In this document: positions 34,901-47,200 of the stretch, piece after piece
Layout of the letters: every line of letters begins with the position of its first letter
How positions within the stretch are numbered: the stretch's first letter is position 1
NCBI GenBank assembly: GCA_038502055.1
Contig: JAXRKN010000045.1
Location: forward strand, 3,494,501-3,558,500
Length of the DNA stretch: 64,000 bases
Direction: 5' to 3'
From: Tanytarsus gracilentus
Taxonomy: Eukaryota > Arthropoda > Insecta > Diptera > Chironomidae
Program-made: the position numbers and the translations under genes
Notes under the pieces: model-generated
What the model was told of the DNA's origin: nothing
The model's input: the letters and a program-made list of their open reading frames with translations, nothing else
Databases searched by the model: none

Positions 34901-37900
34901 TATTCAGCAGATTGTGTGCTCCTTTCAGCATAGAAACAATATTTTTCTCTTGCATTAAGAATAAAAAGATGGCATTTTAATTCTCAACTATCAACAGCCA
35001 TCCTGAAACAATGACAGCGGTTTTTAGCTCATAAATTATTGCGATTTCATTTTTTCTTCTCGCTCACAATAGAAAATTTTCATAAGTTGCATCAGAGAGG
35101 AAAGTTTTGTTGAAAGAGAAGCCATTAAAGCCACATGTTCCAACATATCCTTAACAAAAGTTAATTAAATCTCTTTTTAAAGTGGTGATGGCGAAAAATG
35201 TTATAGTGCTGGAAAAAAGTGGTTTTTTGGTTCGAGATAAAAGAAAATCTAGTTGCAAGGCACGAAAACTTCTTTTATTATCATCTGACACGTTTTTGCT
35301 GACAATTTTCAGATAATTTTCGAAAATTAGGTAAAAGTTCTTTAATGAGAGGTTTTGTAACAAAATTTCAATAGAAAGTTTTTCCTTTAATTTTTAGGGG
35401 AAAAGTCGTTTTTCGTTGATATTATCATAATTAGACTTTTCGATGTAGTTTGGATAATTTTAAATGGATTTTTGCTGTTTAATGGATAAAGTTTATGCGG
35501 AAACTTCTCAATTGATTTCGTGTTGGTTGGATGTAATTATGAATTTGAGATTACAGAGATGGAACTATTTTAAATTTTTAAAAATACGTTAAAATTTTAA
35601 TAATTTAAAAAAAATTCATTTAATTTTTCATTTCCAAAATATTTTTAAAAAAATCCTTTTGATGTTTAGTCAAATGAAACCTCTCGTTCCACTCATTTCA
35701 CTCTCTTGAGTTATGCTTTTACACACACATTAATCCTCTAATGAAATTAAAATTATTTAATGATCTCTGGAAAATGTTTTATAACCGCATTCAAATAGAC
35801 GAAGAGACATTAAAACTTTTACTAAAAAGAGTCTTTAAAAACCTATCACCATCATCATCAGCACCAGCACCATCGTCGTCGTCGGAGCAGGATAAAAAGA
35901 AGCGACAAGCTGAAGTGAAAAGTTTTGCAATTAAATTTTTTCATTGGGAAATATAAAAAAGTTGAATTGGAGGGGAAAAATCGATCAACGACAAAGTTTG
36001 TTTTTTGCACACGGAAAACAGGAACGATTTTTTTTATGCTTATTAGAAGAAAATGAAACAAGAAGAAGAAAATTTATTTGCCATAATGTAATTAGTTAGT
36101 GAGAAAATTAATTGTTAAACTCACTCGTCGCTCCTTTCGATTGCCTTGTTTTCCCACGACATAAACTTTAAGATGCAAGGGTGTGAGACTCTGGAAAATA
36201 TTTTTTTGTCATAAACGACTGTTTTTTAAACTAAATTTTAACTTTACTCTTTGAACCCATTAAGAATTTTTGTATAGAAATTTTCCACCTCAACCTAAAG
36301 CACCCCTCTAACTTTTTTCGATTTCCTCGCTGGCACAAACTTTACTGAAAATCGTTCCTCTCGATATTAAGCCATAATCCCATTACTAAAATCTGTAAAA
36401 AGTTTTTCTTTTTTTCTTTTTGATTTCGAACACGAGGTGTAGCGTGGCTGGGAACGCTTACGCTGCTCAAGGCGTTTTGAGGGCACCGCTGTGGAAATTT
36501 CGATGTTCATACACTCACAATCACAAAACTCACTGATGTTTTTCCTCTTTTCTATACATCATCTTTATTCATACACTTCTTTTTACTTATTTTCTACCCC
36601 TATATCTTATATTCTAGACGCTCTTATGGCGATCATCTGACTCCATCTCCGTCCGCGTGCCCATTGTCATGTCTTTTTATACTCGCTGATTTCCATTGCT
36701 GTCATTGATTTCACCTAATGATGAAATTCCTTGCTTTATGCTGACGTTCATTGCCAAATATGATGACATTTGTTGCAAATATGATGAAATCATCCGCCCA
36801 TATATTAAAATTCCTCGTCAATGTGTTATGCAATTTCCTTCGGAATGTGTAACTTGACTCGACTGCTTGCGCTGTCGGTTTTCTACGGCAGTAGACCTGC
36901 CTCTTCTCTACAGAGGCACATAAAAATAACTTTTTTTCTCTCTCATTCCGCACGCTGAAAATCAAGTTCTGAAAATTTTTAATTCCATCTTAAGAGGAAA
37001 AAGTTGTCGGAAGTGTATTAAGGGCGAGGAGTAACAATAACAAATAGAAGCTGCTGCTGTAAAAATAAATATTTGACTGTGAAACAAGCCACGACCAACG
37101 AAGATGATGCTGGTCGTTGAGCAGCATTGAGACGCGGAGCATGAGGAAAATTTCATTACTCATAATTTCTTTGCTTTTCTTCTTATTCTCTCCTTTAATT
37201 GGATTTATGACGACGACTAACGTTGAAAAAGAAATCTTGAGATTTTAATATTCTTTCTTTTTCCTTTCTCCATCACAAAGTAGTTTCAAAGGATATTGAT
37301 GACAGGGTTGATAAAATGTAAAAAAATATTAATTAATATTATTAATAAACGAAATTTTGTAAAAAATATAAAATAATGTTATTTTTGATCTTCAAACAGC
37401 CACTCTGGACATTCATTACACAATGTTTCCAAGCAACGCTTCTCTCTCTATCGTCCTTTTGAGTGCTATGTAAATTTAATTTAACTCAAGAACTTTGTTT
37501 TTCCATTTCACGGCATTAAAGCATAATTTTTGTTATAAAACACTTTTATTATGCCAACTCACAATAACTCGCATTCGAACTGTAATTAAATTGAATAAAC
37601 AAACAGCAAAATACAAACATAGTCGATGATAATTTTTAATTATTCGAAATCGAGTATTTTTGTTGGCTGTATTTTTATTGCCCGAAAAAAAAGTGTACAC
37701 AGAAATAATAATTGGAGATTAAAAAATTATCATGCGATGCATGAGCCCTTAATACCCCAAAATTATAGTCGTAAAATATTTATCGATATGAAATTAAATT
37801 TCCATAGTTGAATTGGTGCAGTGGAGATTTTTATGACTCGCATTGTGTGTTACTCTCCCTCTGGTCCAATATAATGCACTTATGGCCATCCCCCATACTC

Positions 37901-40370
37901 TCATATTTGAATAATCGATTATTTATCGCGAAAATATTATATATGAATTTTTTTTGATGCCCTCGCTTTCGGCTCGATGTATGCGCAATTTAATTTATTT
38001 AATTTAATATTAAAAGCACTTATGAGCGTCATTCATATTGAAAATTGCAATTGCGATGAAAAAAGTCACAAAATGTCTGACTGAAGGGCATGAAATAAAA
38101 AAAAGTTGTTCGATGCAGCGCGAGATAACAAAAACTCGATGCGAACTTTATTTAAAGAGACCAACCGCAAAATCAAACAATGAAAACCTGTGATTGGTTT
38201 TTCGTGGTCTTCTTCATGTCCATTTGTTATTTTTCATGCATCGAGAAGATTTCACTTTAAAATTTTCAGTTGGTTCTAATCCTAATATTTATATTAAAAA
38301 CTATTCCAATTGCTCATCCATGTGTGTTAAAAATAACATTTCCGTACCTCGTCGAATTTCACGTCGATGAAAAATCAGAATTTGGGTCGATGCGATGCGA
38401 GTGAAAAAGCTTTTTTATTGTCAAGTGGATCAAGTGTGGATTATGAATGCAAAAATGGCATTTAAATAAAATCTCCTAACGACTTTTCCACCTCAACCGT
38501 AGCCAATGTGTGCTCTATCAAAAATAATATTAAATGAAACAAATCGGAAGCGCTTATGCACATGTGATGTGAGTCGTGAATGGCTCGTAATTATAGAGGA
38601 GCAGAGAGCATTGGGAGGTGGGCCGAACATTATTGTTATGGCTCATGCAATTTGTTTTTAATAAAAGAGCGAGGGAAAAAATCTCCCTTTGTTATGATTG
38701 TCACGTAGATGTGGAGAGTTGAGTTGAGTTGACAGGAAAATTGTGAAAACGGTTCACTGTTGTTAATGGATGTTAATGTACTTGGTGTTATATTGAGAGG
38801 GTGAGATATTCGTGCGTGATTATTTAAATTTAAATTCATCCACAAATTATCGAAATTTTTAAAATTTTTATATGCCTCAAATTTTTACAAGTGTCCCACC
38901 CTTAAACTCTCATGAGCACTTTCTCACACATAATTCGAAAGAGAGAGCGAAAAAATCGTTTGACTGCCTTATAATAAAAAACTGTGTGACGATGTCATGA
39001 TGTGAGAGTTACAAAATATGTTGCTCATTCAAGAGGACGTGCCAACTCACTTGATTGCCATTCAACATTTTTTTCACTCTCAATGCAATTTTCCACGCTG
39101 TTAACTCCTCTGCCTTTTGTATAAAAATTAATTGCTAGTGCCAGGGAGATTTCACATCGCTATGACGATAAATATGAGGATTACATTGCACATTTCTCGA
39201 ATACAAAACATAGAGAGTCGCTTCACGATTTTATAGTTTATCAATACAGCCAGCGTGAGCATTTAAAATGCTGTGAATTATGAATGAATATTCTCTACAT
39301 CCTCCTACACATGCACGCTCGTTGAAAGGCTCAAAATTATAACCCATAGAGTTTCATTAAAGCATCATCTCTTGTTGAGGGTAAATTTATAATTAAATAT
39401 TCAGCTTTTCGGCATCCGCTCATAATTGTCTATTATTTGAAGTCATAAACATTTTCATTCGATAAATTATTATCGCTTTATATTGAATCTAGAGAGAAAA
39501 TTAATTTATACAAAAGAGTCATGATAGTTTGGCACCGACATTAAATTTATTTGCTGAAAAAACCAACGACATTGCCAGCAACAATTGTAGTACTTAAAAC
39601 GTTCCCGCGAGCGATTTGAGATGAAAAGGAAGAAATAAATGAAATTATGAAGCGAAACGAGAGCCATGCAATATTTTCACTGTGTTATAGTGGAGGTAAC
39701 AAAATGCCATAAAAAGAAAAATTTACTCGCACTATATTGCCGTTAGATAATAAAGAAAGACGTGCTTTACTGAAGCGGATAATTGCAATCAGCTTCACAT
39801 CGGGAAGAATAAAGAGAGAGAGAGGGTGAAGAGATCCTATGAATATAATTGACCTAATCACTGATCGATATTTTTATCCTTTTGTAGAAATGGCAAGCAA
39901 TTTGTTGTGAAAAGACAACAAGACAACAGACTGGATCAAGAGATGTTGCGTGTCCTACACACAAACTATTTTTTTGAATTTTTTTTTAAAATTTTAAAAA
40001 CTTTTTTAGTTTTCCACCCCTTGGCACTTAAACACTTTTTCAAGAATAGCCAACACACTAATTGCTATATTCCTCTTTCTATTTCTCACAACCACCATCA
40101 ACTACTCGAATGCTGAAAAAGTTTCGCAATGGAAATTTATGTTCTTTAATTATCCATTTAATATGCATTTTGTTTCCCGCTTATCGTTCCTGCTCTCACT
40201 CTATCGTCTACACTATGCATAATTGCCATTGTCGATTGATTGAGTTTTGGATTCATTAAAATCGCTTTTTGTTGCTCTCGCTCTATTCACTCAATTACTC
40301 TTTCCACCCCTTTTCCTCGATTGCCCTTTTTTTATTAGCAAAAATAGCAATTTGCGTTTATCGAAAACTC
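31972..40370. other. Gene-poor region, part 1
   Basis: 8.4 kb of AT-rich sequence. Open frames are short (at most about 75 codons), with no family resemblance and no plausible splice chains. A GC-rich patch with partial dyad symmetry lies at about 36435-36490 (GTAGCGT...ACGCTGC). TTATGG/CCATAA-type motifs recur (for example near 33153, 36372, 36624, 37879 and 38633), as expected for caudal/posterior-Hox sites or simply for AT-rich DNA. No gene is supported. Confidence 0.5.
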
Positions 40371-40969
40371 TTAATGGAAAATTTTCTCATTTTGGGTCGT
40401 TGCAAGTTGCACTCTTGCATTCATTCGCAGTAACGCTAATAAAAAATTAAATTTTCCACATTTGAAGAGAAATTTCCGCAATTTGTAATCAAGAAGGATA
40501 AGAGTGGTGAAGACAGTCAGCAGATGCGATGATGACGATGATCAGCATAAATTGTCGTCGATTAGTTGATGCGGAAAATTATGGCTCGCAATTTTCTTAC
40601 CATTCACAATCCCGCTATTATCATCAGCATAGTCATTGTAGTCGAGACCACAACAATAAGCAATGCCAACGGCAATATTGAGAGCATTCAGGCCACAAAC
40701 AGTATCTCAGCATTTCGAATTATGAAAAATCTCTCTCCATATTTTCAAATGATGTATGAAGCGAGCGATATTGAGAAAAATTCTGCAATTTCCTTTGCTG
40801 TAAACTCAAACTTCGATGGCACAGCCAGGCATGACTAGGGAAATCGAGTAATAAGAGAAGAAAGATGAAGGAAAAAGTTTTCGAAGCGAGGAAGACAAAT
40901 CGATTGAGAAAGATGAAGAAATTTATGCATGCGGTGGAAATCGAAAAATTCTTTGTTGTCATCATCGAA
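40371..40969 (+). repeat. Inverted duplicate block, outer pair, left copy
   Basis: About 600 bp matching the reverse complement of 59866-60468 with only scattered differences. The left boundary is near TTAATGGAAAATTTTCTC (40371); on the right, homology ends after GTTGTCATCATC (40969). An open frame of about 90 codons (from 40566) exists in both copies but shows no domain, and since the copies are nearly identical its survival is not evidence of coding. Confidence 0.85.
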
Positions 40970-41173
40970 GGAGGAAAGGTTTATAGTTGACAATGTCATC
41001 CCTCGAATAGTAAAAAACTTTTTAAAAATTTCAAATGTTTAACGAATTTTTGAAATTTAAATTATTTTTATTTTAAAATCTAACTTTTTTACATCGTACC
41101 ATAAACTGAAATATGAATGACATAAATTTATCGATTTTCTCTCATACATAAAACTTCAAGTGAACTTGCCTGA

Positions 41174-42351
41174 CTAGCTCTTAAACTTAAAGTCAGTGTC
41201 ACTCAAATTTATTTCAATCAATTTATCAATTTTTCGTATCATTTCCTCACTCAATTCGAAATTCTTTTACTCACTGCCAGTGCGTCTCTTGCAAGTAGCA
41301 TGTCGACCAGGTCTTGACAGTTGAGCGCGGGATTATTTTTGAAATTCTTGATGCTCAAATGATCCAACAATTTCGGCATGTCATCGTCTTTAAGTGGTTT
41401 TTCGAGAAATATTGCGAGGCCGATAAATCGCATTGTAAGTCCTTGTAATGGAGAAAAAGCACGTTTTCATCGTTTCGGTGACTGCAGCCATCTTTTATAT
41501 GATCGGAAAATGGACTCTAATTCACTGTGGTCAAAATAAAAAATTTCAAGTTAAATCAACACAAAAATATCTTTCTTATAATTTTCAATCAACTGAAAGT
41601 CCCCAAAACCAAACAAGGTTAAAGTTCAAATTACAAACTTCAGAAAAGTTACACCATATACAACCCTAATGTACCTTTTTCAGATGCATTAATATTCCTC
41701 AGGAGAGAAATAGAAACGAAGTGAGTGAACAAAAAGAGTCAGACAAACTCACATAAATCATTCGTAAAATAGTTGAAGAACGTTTCGAAGTCGTTGACAT
41801 AAACCCTGCGTTCGATATAATTTATTAAGATGATAATACGATACAATGAGGTCCTTTGGGTTTCGTAAGATGTACGAAATTTTGTCTTCTTCTTTAAATG
41901 TCAGATGAGTCTTGATAAATCTTTTAGATTTAATTCTGGATAAATTTCATGGCCCGGCGTGGACATGCATTCAATAAAATTCACCTAACATTGCTCATCA
42001 TTATTTTCCTTTAGAATTTCAGCCTTCAACTGATCGTGCATGTAAAGGTGAAATCTGCGATGAAGTGGAAGAAAAGGAAAATCTTTAATTTGAACGTGAC
42101 CGAAAAGGTTTTTGCTCGAGTGCGCAGCATTTTTTATTAAAGCTCACTCACTCAAAAAATGGAACGCGTTCATTCAATGTGATCTTTTTTGCTGTGTCAA
42201 AGTCTAAATCATTGCAGATGACTGATGAGCCATATCATCTCTTGCGTCCATGTTGTGCCGAGTCTTGTGTAACGTCATCGTTACGCGCTTTAAAATTGTA
42301 AATTTCATTCGCATGATGTTTAAACTTATCGCGTAAAATCCATTTCTCAAA
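41174..42351 (-). pseudogene. Decayed cytosolic sulfotransferase gene
   Basis: Reading the minus strand in pieces gives an almost full-length SULT (PAPS-dependent sulfotransferase) broken by several frame changes. In order: WILRDKFKHHANEIYNFKA (from 42342); YTRLGTTWTQEMIWLIS, where TYPKCGTTW, the PAPS phosphosulfate loop, would be (from 42270); NDLDFDTAKKITLNERVPF (from 42213); FHLYMHDQLKAEILKENN (around 42050); KRFIKTHL and ISYILRNPKDLIVSYYHL, the RNPKD 3'-phosphate region (41928-41813); VYVNDFETFFNYFTNDL (41814-41754); PFSDHIKDGCSHRNDENVLF (from 41513); FLEKPLKDDDMPKLLDHL (from about 41410); ELSEEMIRKIDKLIEINLSD, ending at the stop 41176-41174. There are at least five frame shifts, including a loss of about 13 bp before FLEKPL, and the C-terminal GxxGDWK motif is missing. 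Apparent introns (GTGAGT at 41752, acceptor before 41516) survive, so it decayed as a genomic copy, not a retrocopy. Confidence 0.88.
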
Positions 42352-43964
42352 TCCAACTTGAACAAAACAATTCGGTTGACCTGTGTGAAATTTAATTTAT
42401 TTTTTTTAGCAGAAAAGTTAACTTTGGTGAAACTCTTAAAAAAATTCTCTCCCGCTGACACGTGCAATTTTTTTCAACACCTTTCTATCCTCAATTATTC
42501 TCTCTTGAATTTTCTAAAGCTTCACTACAATCACCATCACACTATATTTCATCCTTTCATCATCTCAAAATGCACGAAACGCAAAAATGTAAGCTAAGCA
42601 GAGAAAATTGTCTCCTGCTTTCTCTCCAGAGCTTAACTTTTTATGTGAAAGCTCTTTATCACCGAGGATTATAATATTTTCCACAGTATTATCTCTTAGC
42701 ACTCGCTCGTTCAACTCTTTTTTCCTACCTACCTTGAAAATCTCGTATGAATTGTTCCCTTATGTCTTCAGCGTCCTTAATTTCATACGGAAATTCAATC
42801 CAAGCTTTATTTCCATTCAACGATATACTTTTAGTGTGTGCTTTCTTCTTATTGTTATGGAGAAATTTTGCTTCCGCTTTTAACTTCGTAGAAACTATTT
42901 GATTTTCTTATCACCTGACTTTACGTTGGGAATGGAAAAGTTTTTTTACTGTATGGACGCGTCTTCGATGCGATGTAATTTAAATTTGTCGATATTTTTA
43001 CATCAAGGGATAAAAATAAAATTTTATTCAATATATCTCAAAGTCCTTGACACCTTACAAAATGTACAGCGAGTGTAACAAATTTACAACGATTTCATGC
43101 AACATTTCACATTTCACTACCTGTTAATTTATTCCATAAATTTACATAATTTCTATTGGAACAGCAGCTCTGCATGCGATGAAAAATTTTACTGTTCATG
43201 TTTTTAAAGTACTGAACTAATAAATATTAACAAGTTCCGATGAGAACATCGACATTTGCTCGAGCTTTGAATTAGTTTGAGAATTAATTATAAAATATTT
43301 TAAATGTATTTTAGATAAGCTTTAAAACATGGTTTGTTAATTTAAAAATTAATTAAATTATTTTGTTGATTTCAATTTTTAAAAGTTTAAATTTTAAATA
43401 AAAAAATTTTAGTTATAAATTCAATCCAAAGTTGCACTGCCTTGAATTTTTTTATTCCTTTTCATCGATTTAAAACGTGAAGCTAAGAAAATCCTTTTTA
43501 AAAAGGCCAATAATAAAAGAAAATTATTTCACATAATGATTTCTATCAAAAAGCTTATAGGAAGCAGCATGTATGCTGAGATGTGAGAGAAGAACATCAA
43601 TATCATCATCTCAATCAGAAGAGGCTTCCTTATATAATGTGAAAGAGAAGCGAGCAGACAAAATCCCTTGCTAAATCCTTTTTTTATTGAAGCGAAAGAA
43701 AATTGCAATCATGAAATTAACCAATTAGATGGAATTGGATGGGAAGACAACGCTCATTTTTTCATTCTCGTATCACCAAAAGTCGTTACTCTTTAAAGAA
43801 TTTTCTTTACTGTTGTGACTTTATGTCGAAGCTTGTAAATTTTGCTCTCTTTTGTATTTATGATGTAAATATTGATATAATTCTTCTCTCTGATGTCAAT
43901 GATTGGACACGAAGCTTTTCTTTGTGTATTTTTGACATGAAGAGAATTAAATGAATAAAGGTTG
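42352..43964. other. Gene-poor region, part 2
   Basis: AT-rich unique sequence between the sulfotransferase relic and the retroposon-like insertion. A missing N-terminal exon of the relic could lie in the first part but is not recognised. The open frames here are short and overlap each other in different frames; none is supported. Confidence 0.5.
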
Positions 43965-44211
43965 ATAAGAGACTTGAGTGTTGTTATGACGTTCCATGTC
44001 GACTAACATTAAAACTCTGAGAGGGGTTATTCGATCGCTAGTGCGTCTTTTTCAAGACGTGTGTTGCAGCTCCCGAGGTGGGCGATTCCCGCGGGGACGC
44101 CTGCTGTTGAGGGGGAAAAAAGGGGTATTTATACTCTATTCTTAAGAGAAATCTTAAGAGTTCTGCATGGTTTGCGTCTCCTTGGTAACTCCAACGCGCT
44201 ACCTCTCAGTC

Positions 44212-44252
<41 letters not shown>

Positions 44253-44272
44253 AAGAGACTTGAGTGTTGTTA
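43965..44272 (+). mobile_element. SINE-like or truncated LINE-like retroposon with 22-bp target-site duplication
   Basis: A perfect 22-bp direct repeat beginning ATAAGAGACTTGAGTGTTGT lies at 43965-43986 and 44251-44272. The 264 bp between are clearly GC-richer than the surroundings and end in a tetranucleotide run, (TCAA)n, of about ten units directly against the right repeat. A target-site duplication plus a 3' microsatellite tail is typical of target-primed retroposition. Weak Pol III box-like stretches are present (TAGTGCGTC near 44039; GGGCGATTCCCG near 44080), spaced as in tRNA-derived SINEs, but neither is a good match, so a 5'-truncated LINE tail is equally possible. A short frame at 44061-44273 is incidental. 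Confidence 0.7.
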
Positions 44273-47200
44273 GCTTTATGTTCAATGGTCCAATGAAATT
44301 GAGATCATGATCTGCTGACGCTTAAAATCTCTCAACAGATTAGAGTACTTGAAGTGGAGAAAATATTTTAAGTGGTGAAAATTTTTGTTCTGAATTTCAA
44401 TTTTAACAAAAATTCTTTAATTTCATTAAATTTCAAGCATCAGCCAATTTCAACACGCCCTCACCAACACTAAACACAAACCAGCAGCATACAACCACCC
44501 AAAATTCGTGTCTTACCACAACTGTGGTACCATGAACTCATGTCATAGCACATCATTTCTCTATTGAAATCACATCCTTTGATGTCTTTTAGACATAAAC
44601 AAAATTTTACGACTATTTTGTAAAATATCTTAATCTCCATGAGGGCGGAGAGGACAAATATTCCGTATGGAAATAAATTTTACGTTTGTTTGTTTTCTTA
44701 TCAGCATAGAGAGGGAAGAAGAGTAGTTGGCAGTGCTAGCAAAAGAGATAAATATTTATTTTGTTGATTATTCAATGTTTAAGTCTCATGACAATGATAA
44801 TACTAATGTTGACGAGAGGTGTGGTTGCTTGTTTGCGTTTGGACTGAAGTCTGGAAATATTTTTGGGAAATTTTTAAACAAATTTTTTGGATTTTTAATA
44901 TTTTTTTTTTAAATTTGCAAATATTAAATTTTTTCAAAATGATTTAAATTATTTCCATCCCATAGTCATCTTTTTGACTCTCTCATAAACAAACCAATTG
45001 ATATCATCTAAATGTATATTTCAAAACCTTCTTCAAAAGCGGTGTCAGCTGAAATCTCCATAGAATTTTGGGAGCAGTCAAAACAAGATAAAATTTCTCC
45101 GCAAAGTCAGTTCGTTAAGCATGATGAATTTAATACAAAATTAACTTTTAAATTTTTGCGCACACATCCGATGAAACCTTTTTCAATTAGCAAATTAAAT
45201 CATCAAGCACAATTTAGGGTTTTACTTTTATCATTGAATAGAATCTCTTTTGCTAACACTCTATGCATATTTTACTATGAGCTGTATATCGTGATGAGAA
45301 TTTTTAATAGACTTAATGATTCATTAGGGAAATGTGTGTGTATGTGTATGTGCACTATCCTGCCATTAAAATATTTTCTATACATTTATCATCCTCAGCA
45401 AAGCAGCAACATCATCCTAGACATTGAGGTCAAATACTTTTGTACATGTTGAGGGATAAAAGTTTTCACTTCTTCTTACTTACTGCCATTATGTTATGAT
45501 TATTTTACTTTAACCAAGCATGTGTAATTATGAATAGTTGAGGGAAAGTAATTTGTTATGCTTTACGCAAATTCTGCCATTCAACAAATAGAGCATAATC
45601 CTCTTGGTCTTGCTTTTGCGGTTCTAGTCGACTCACATGTGGTGCTGGTGAGTTGAAAGTTATGGAGCACGTTTTAAATATAGAGAGGGAGATGACTTTA
45701 TGATGTTTCAAATTTGATCTGATAATTTTTTGTTTTAATGAATTATTTTAATTCAAAAATTCCGTTGAATTATAAAATTGAAAAATTTGAATTTTTTATG
45801 ATTTTCAAAAAAATTAAAAAATCATTCTTAGCTCTAAAACTTTAAATCTCTAACAAGTTTTAAGAATCTAAAATTTTCACAAAAAGTTTGCCTCTTTCAC
45901 ATGGAAGATGTAACTTACCTACGGTTTTACTCTCACATAAATAAATAAAGACATAAAATAATGTCGTCATATTAGAATTACTTAAATAATTTAAAGCCTC
46001 CATCCCTTACTCACGAAATGTTTGCTTATCCAACACGTAGCATTAGCGGTGGCACACACAAAAATCATCATCAACATTAGGCTTAAGTATTACACAAGCT
46101 CACATGGCAGGAACAGAAAATGTAAAGATTTAATTAAATTAGAGAACACACACACACACACAGAGCACATTGAGAGAATGAGTGAGATTTAATGTAATTA
46201 ATTTCGTCATATAAAGAGAGTGTGTGGGAGGAAAATGGAGTGAGTGAGTGAGATGATGGCACACGAATAACAAAACACATGAGACTCAAAGACAAACATT
46301 GTACATTGACTTCATAAATAGAGTAGTAATCAAGATTCAGAAATTCATGAGAGTTTTCTATTGATTTCGAAGGCTGAGAGAGATGAGCTTAAGGAATTCT
46401 TGGCTCGTGTTATCATAAGACTAACAAGGAGGGCCAGTTTGAAGAGTAGAAGAATTCTGCATGTAGCTTCAAGATGTATTTTATGTTTTCTAATTGTAAT
46501 CTACATACATATGGGGATTTACTTACATAGATTTTGTGCTCTCATTCGAATTATACGAGTGAGGTTGCCTTTAAAGGTAAAGTTTATGGTTATTTGGTTA
46601 TTTTTGAGATTTACTAGAAATTGAGCTTTAAAAACATGTTGCAGAAATTTTTGAACATTTAATTTTTTAAAGTTGATTCTTTAAAAAACTCAAATTTAAA
46701 AATTAAATTTTATTCAATTTAATTTCACAAAAAATTACAAACACGTCAATTTAAACTAAAAACTCCCCACAAAAAGTTTCATCGCAATGACTTGTGACAT
46801 CACAGCATCAAGCAATTAATTTTAAATTTATATGGAAATGAAGGCGAAAAACTTTTTTCTGCTATTTAAGTGCTCAGTGTGGCATAGGATAGCAGAGTGT
46901 TTGTGTTATGGTAGCAAATGAGAGGAGGCAATCACATCAAGACAATCTCGCTAATTACGAGTCATTAAAATTCAGCATAAAAGCGTCATTTTGTTTTGAG
47001 CCCCCTTCGAGGCCAGTTCTTCGAGCGTAAACTCATAAAAAATCCAATCTCCTTAACAACAAATAAAGTTGTTTCTCTCTTGTGCACACACAAATTTGGT
47101 ACATCCTTAAGATTTTTATTCTGGGCTTTTCTAAAAAGTTTATTGTTGTCAATTTTAATGAGTGATTTAATTTATTATAAATTTAACGGTTGTATTTTTT

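Noticed and set aside
36435..36490. GC-rich dyad patch considered as a tRNA or mobile element
   Set aside because: No tRNA cloverleaf or A/B boxes, no flanking direct repeats, and no second copy in the window.
40566..40838. A ~90-100-codon frame preserved in both outer duplicate blocks
   Set aside because: The two copies are too similar for conservation to mean anything, the C-terminal ends differ, and no domain is recognisable.
45012..45452. 146-codon plus-strand frame, the longest in the gene-poor tract
   Set aside because: No family resemblance, no secretion or membrane signal, no splice partners; it includes a low-complexity CVCMCMCT stretch. Chance is the better explanation without transcript data.
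46361..46624. 87-codon Arg/Ile-rich frame
   Set aside because: Composition follows AT-rich noncoding DNA and there is no recognisable motif.
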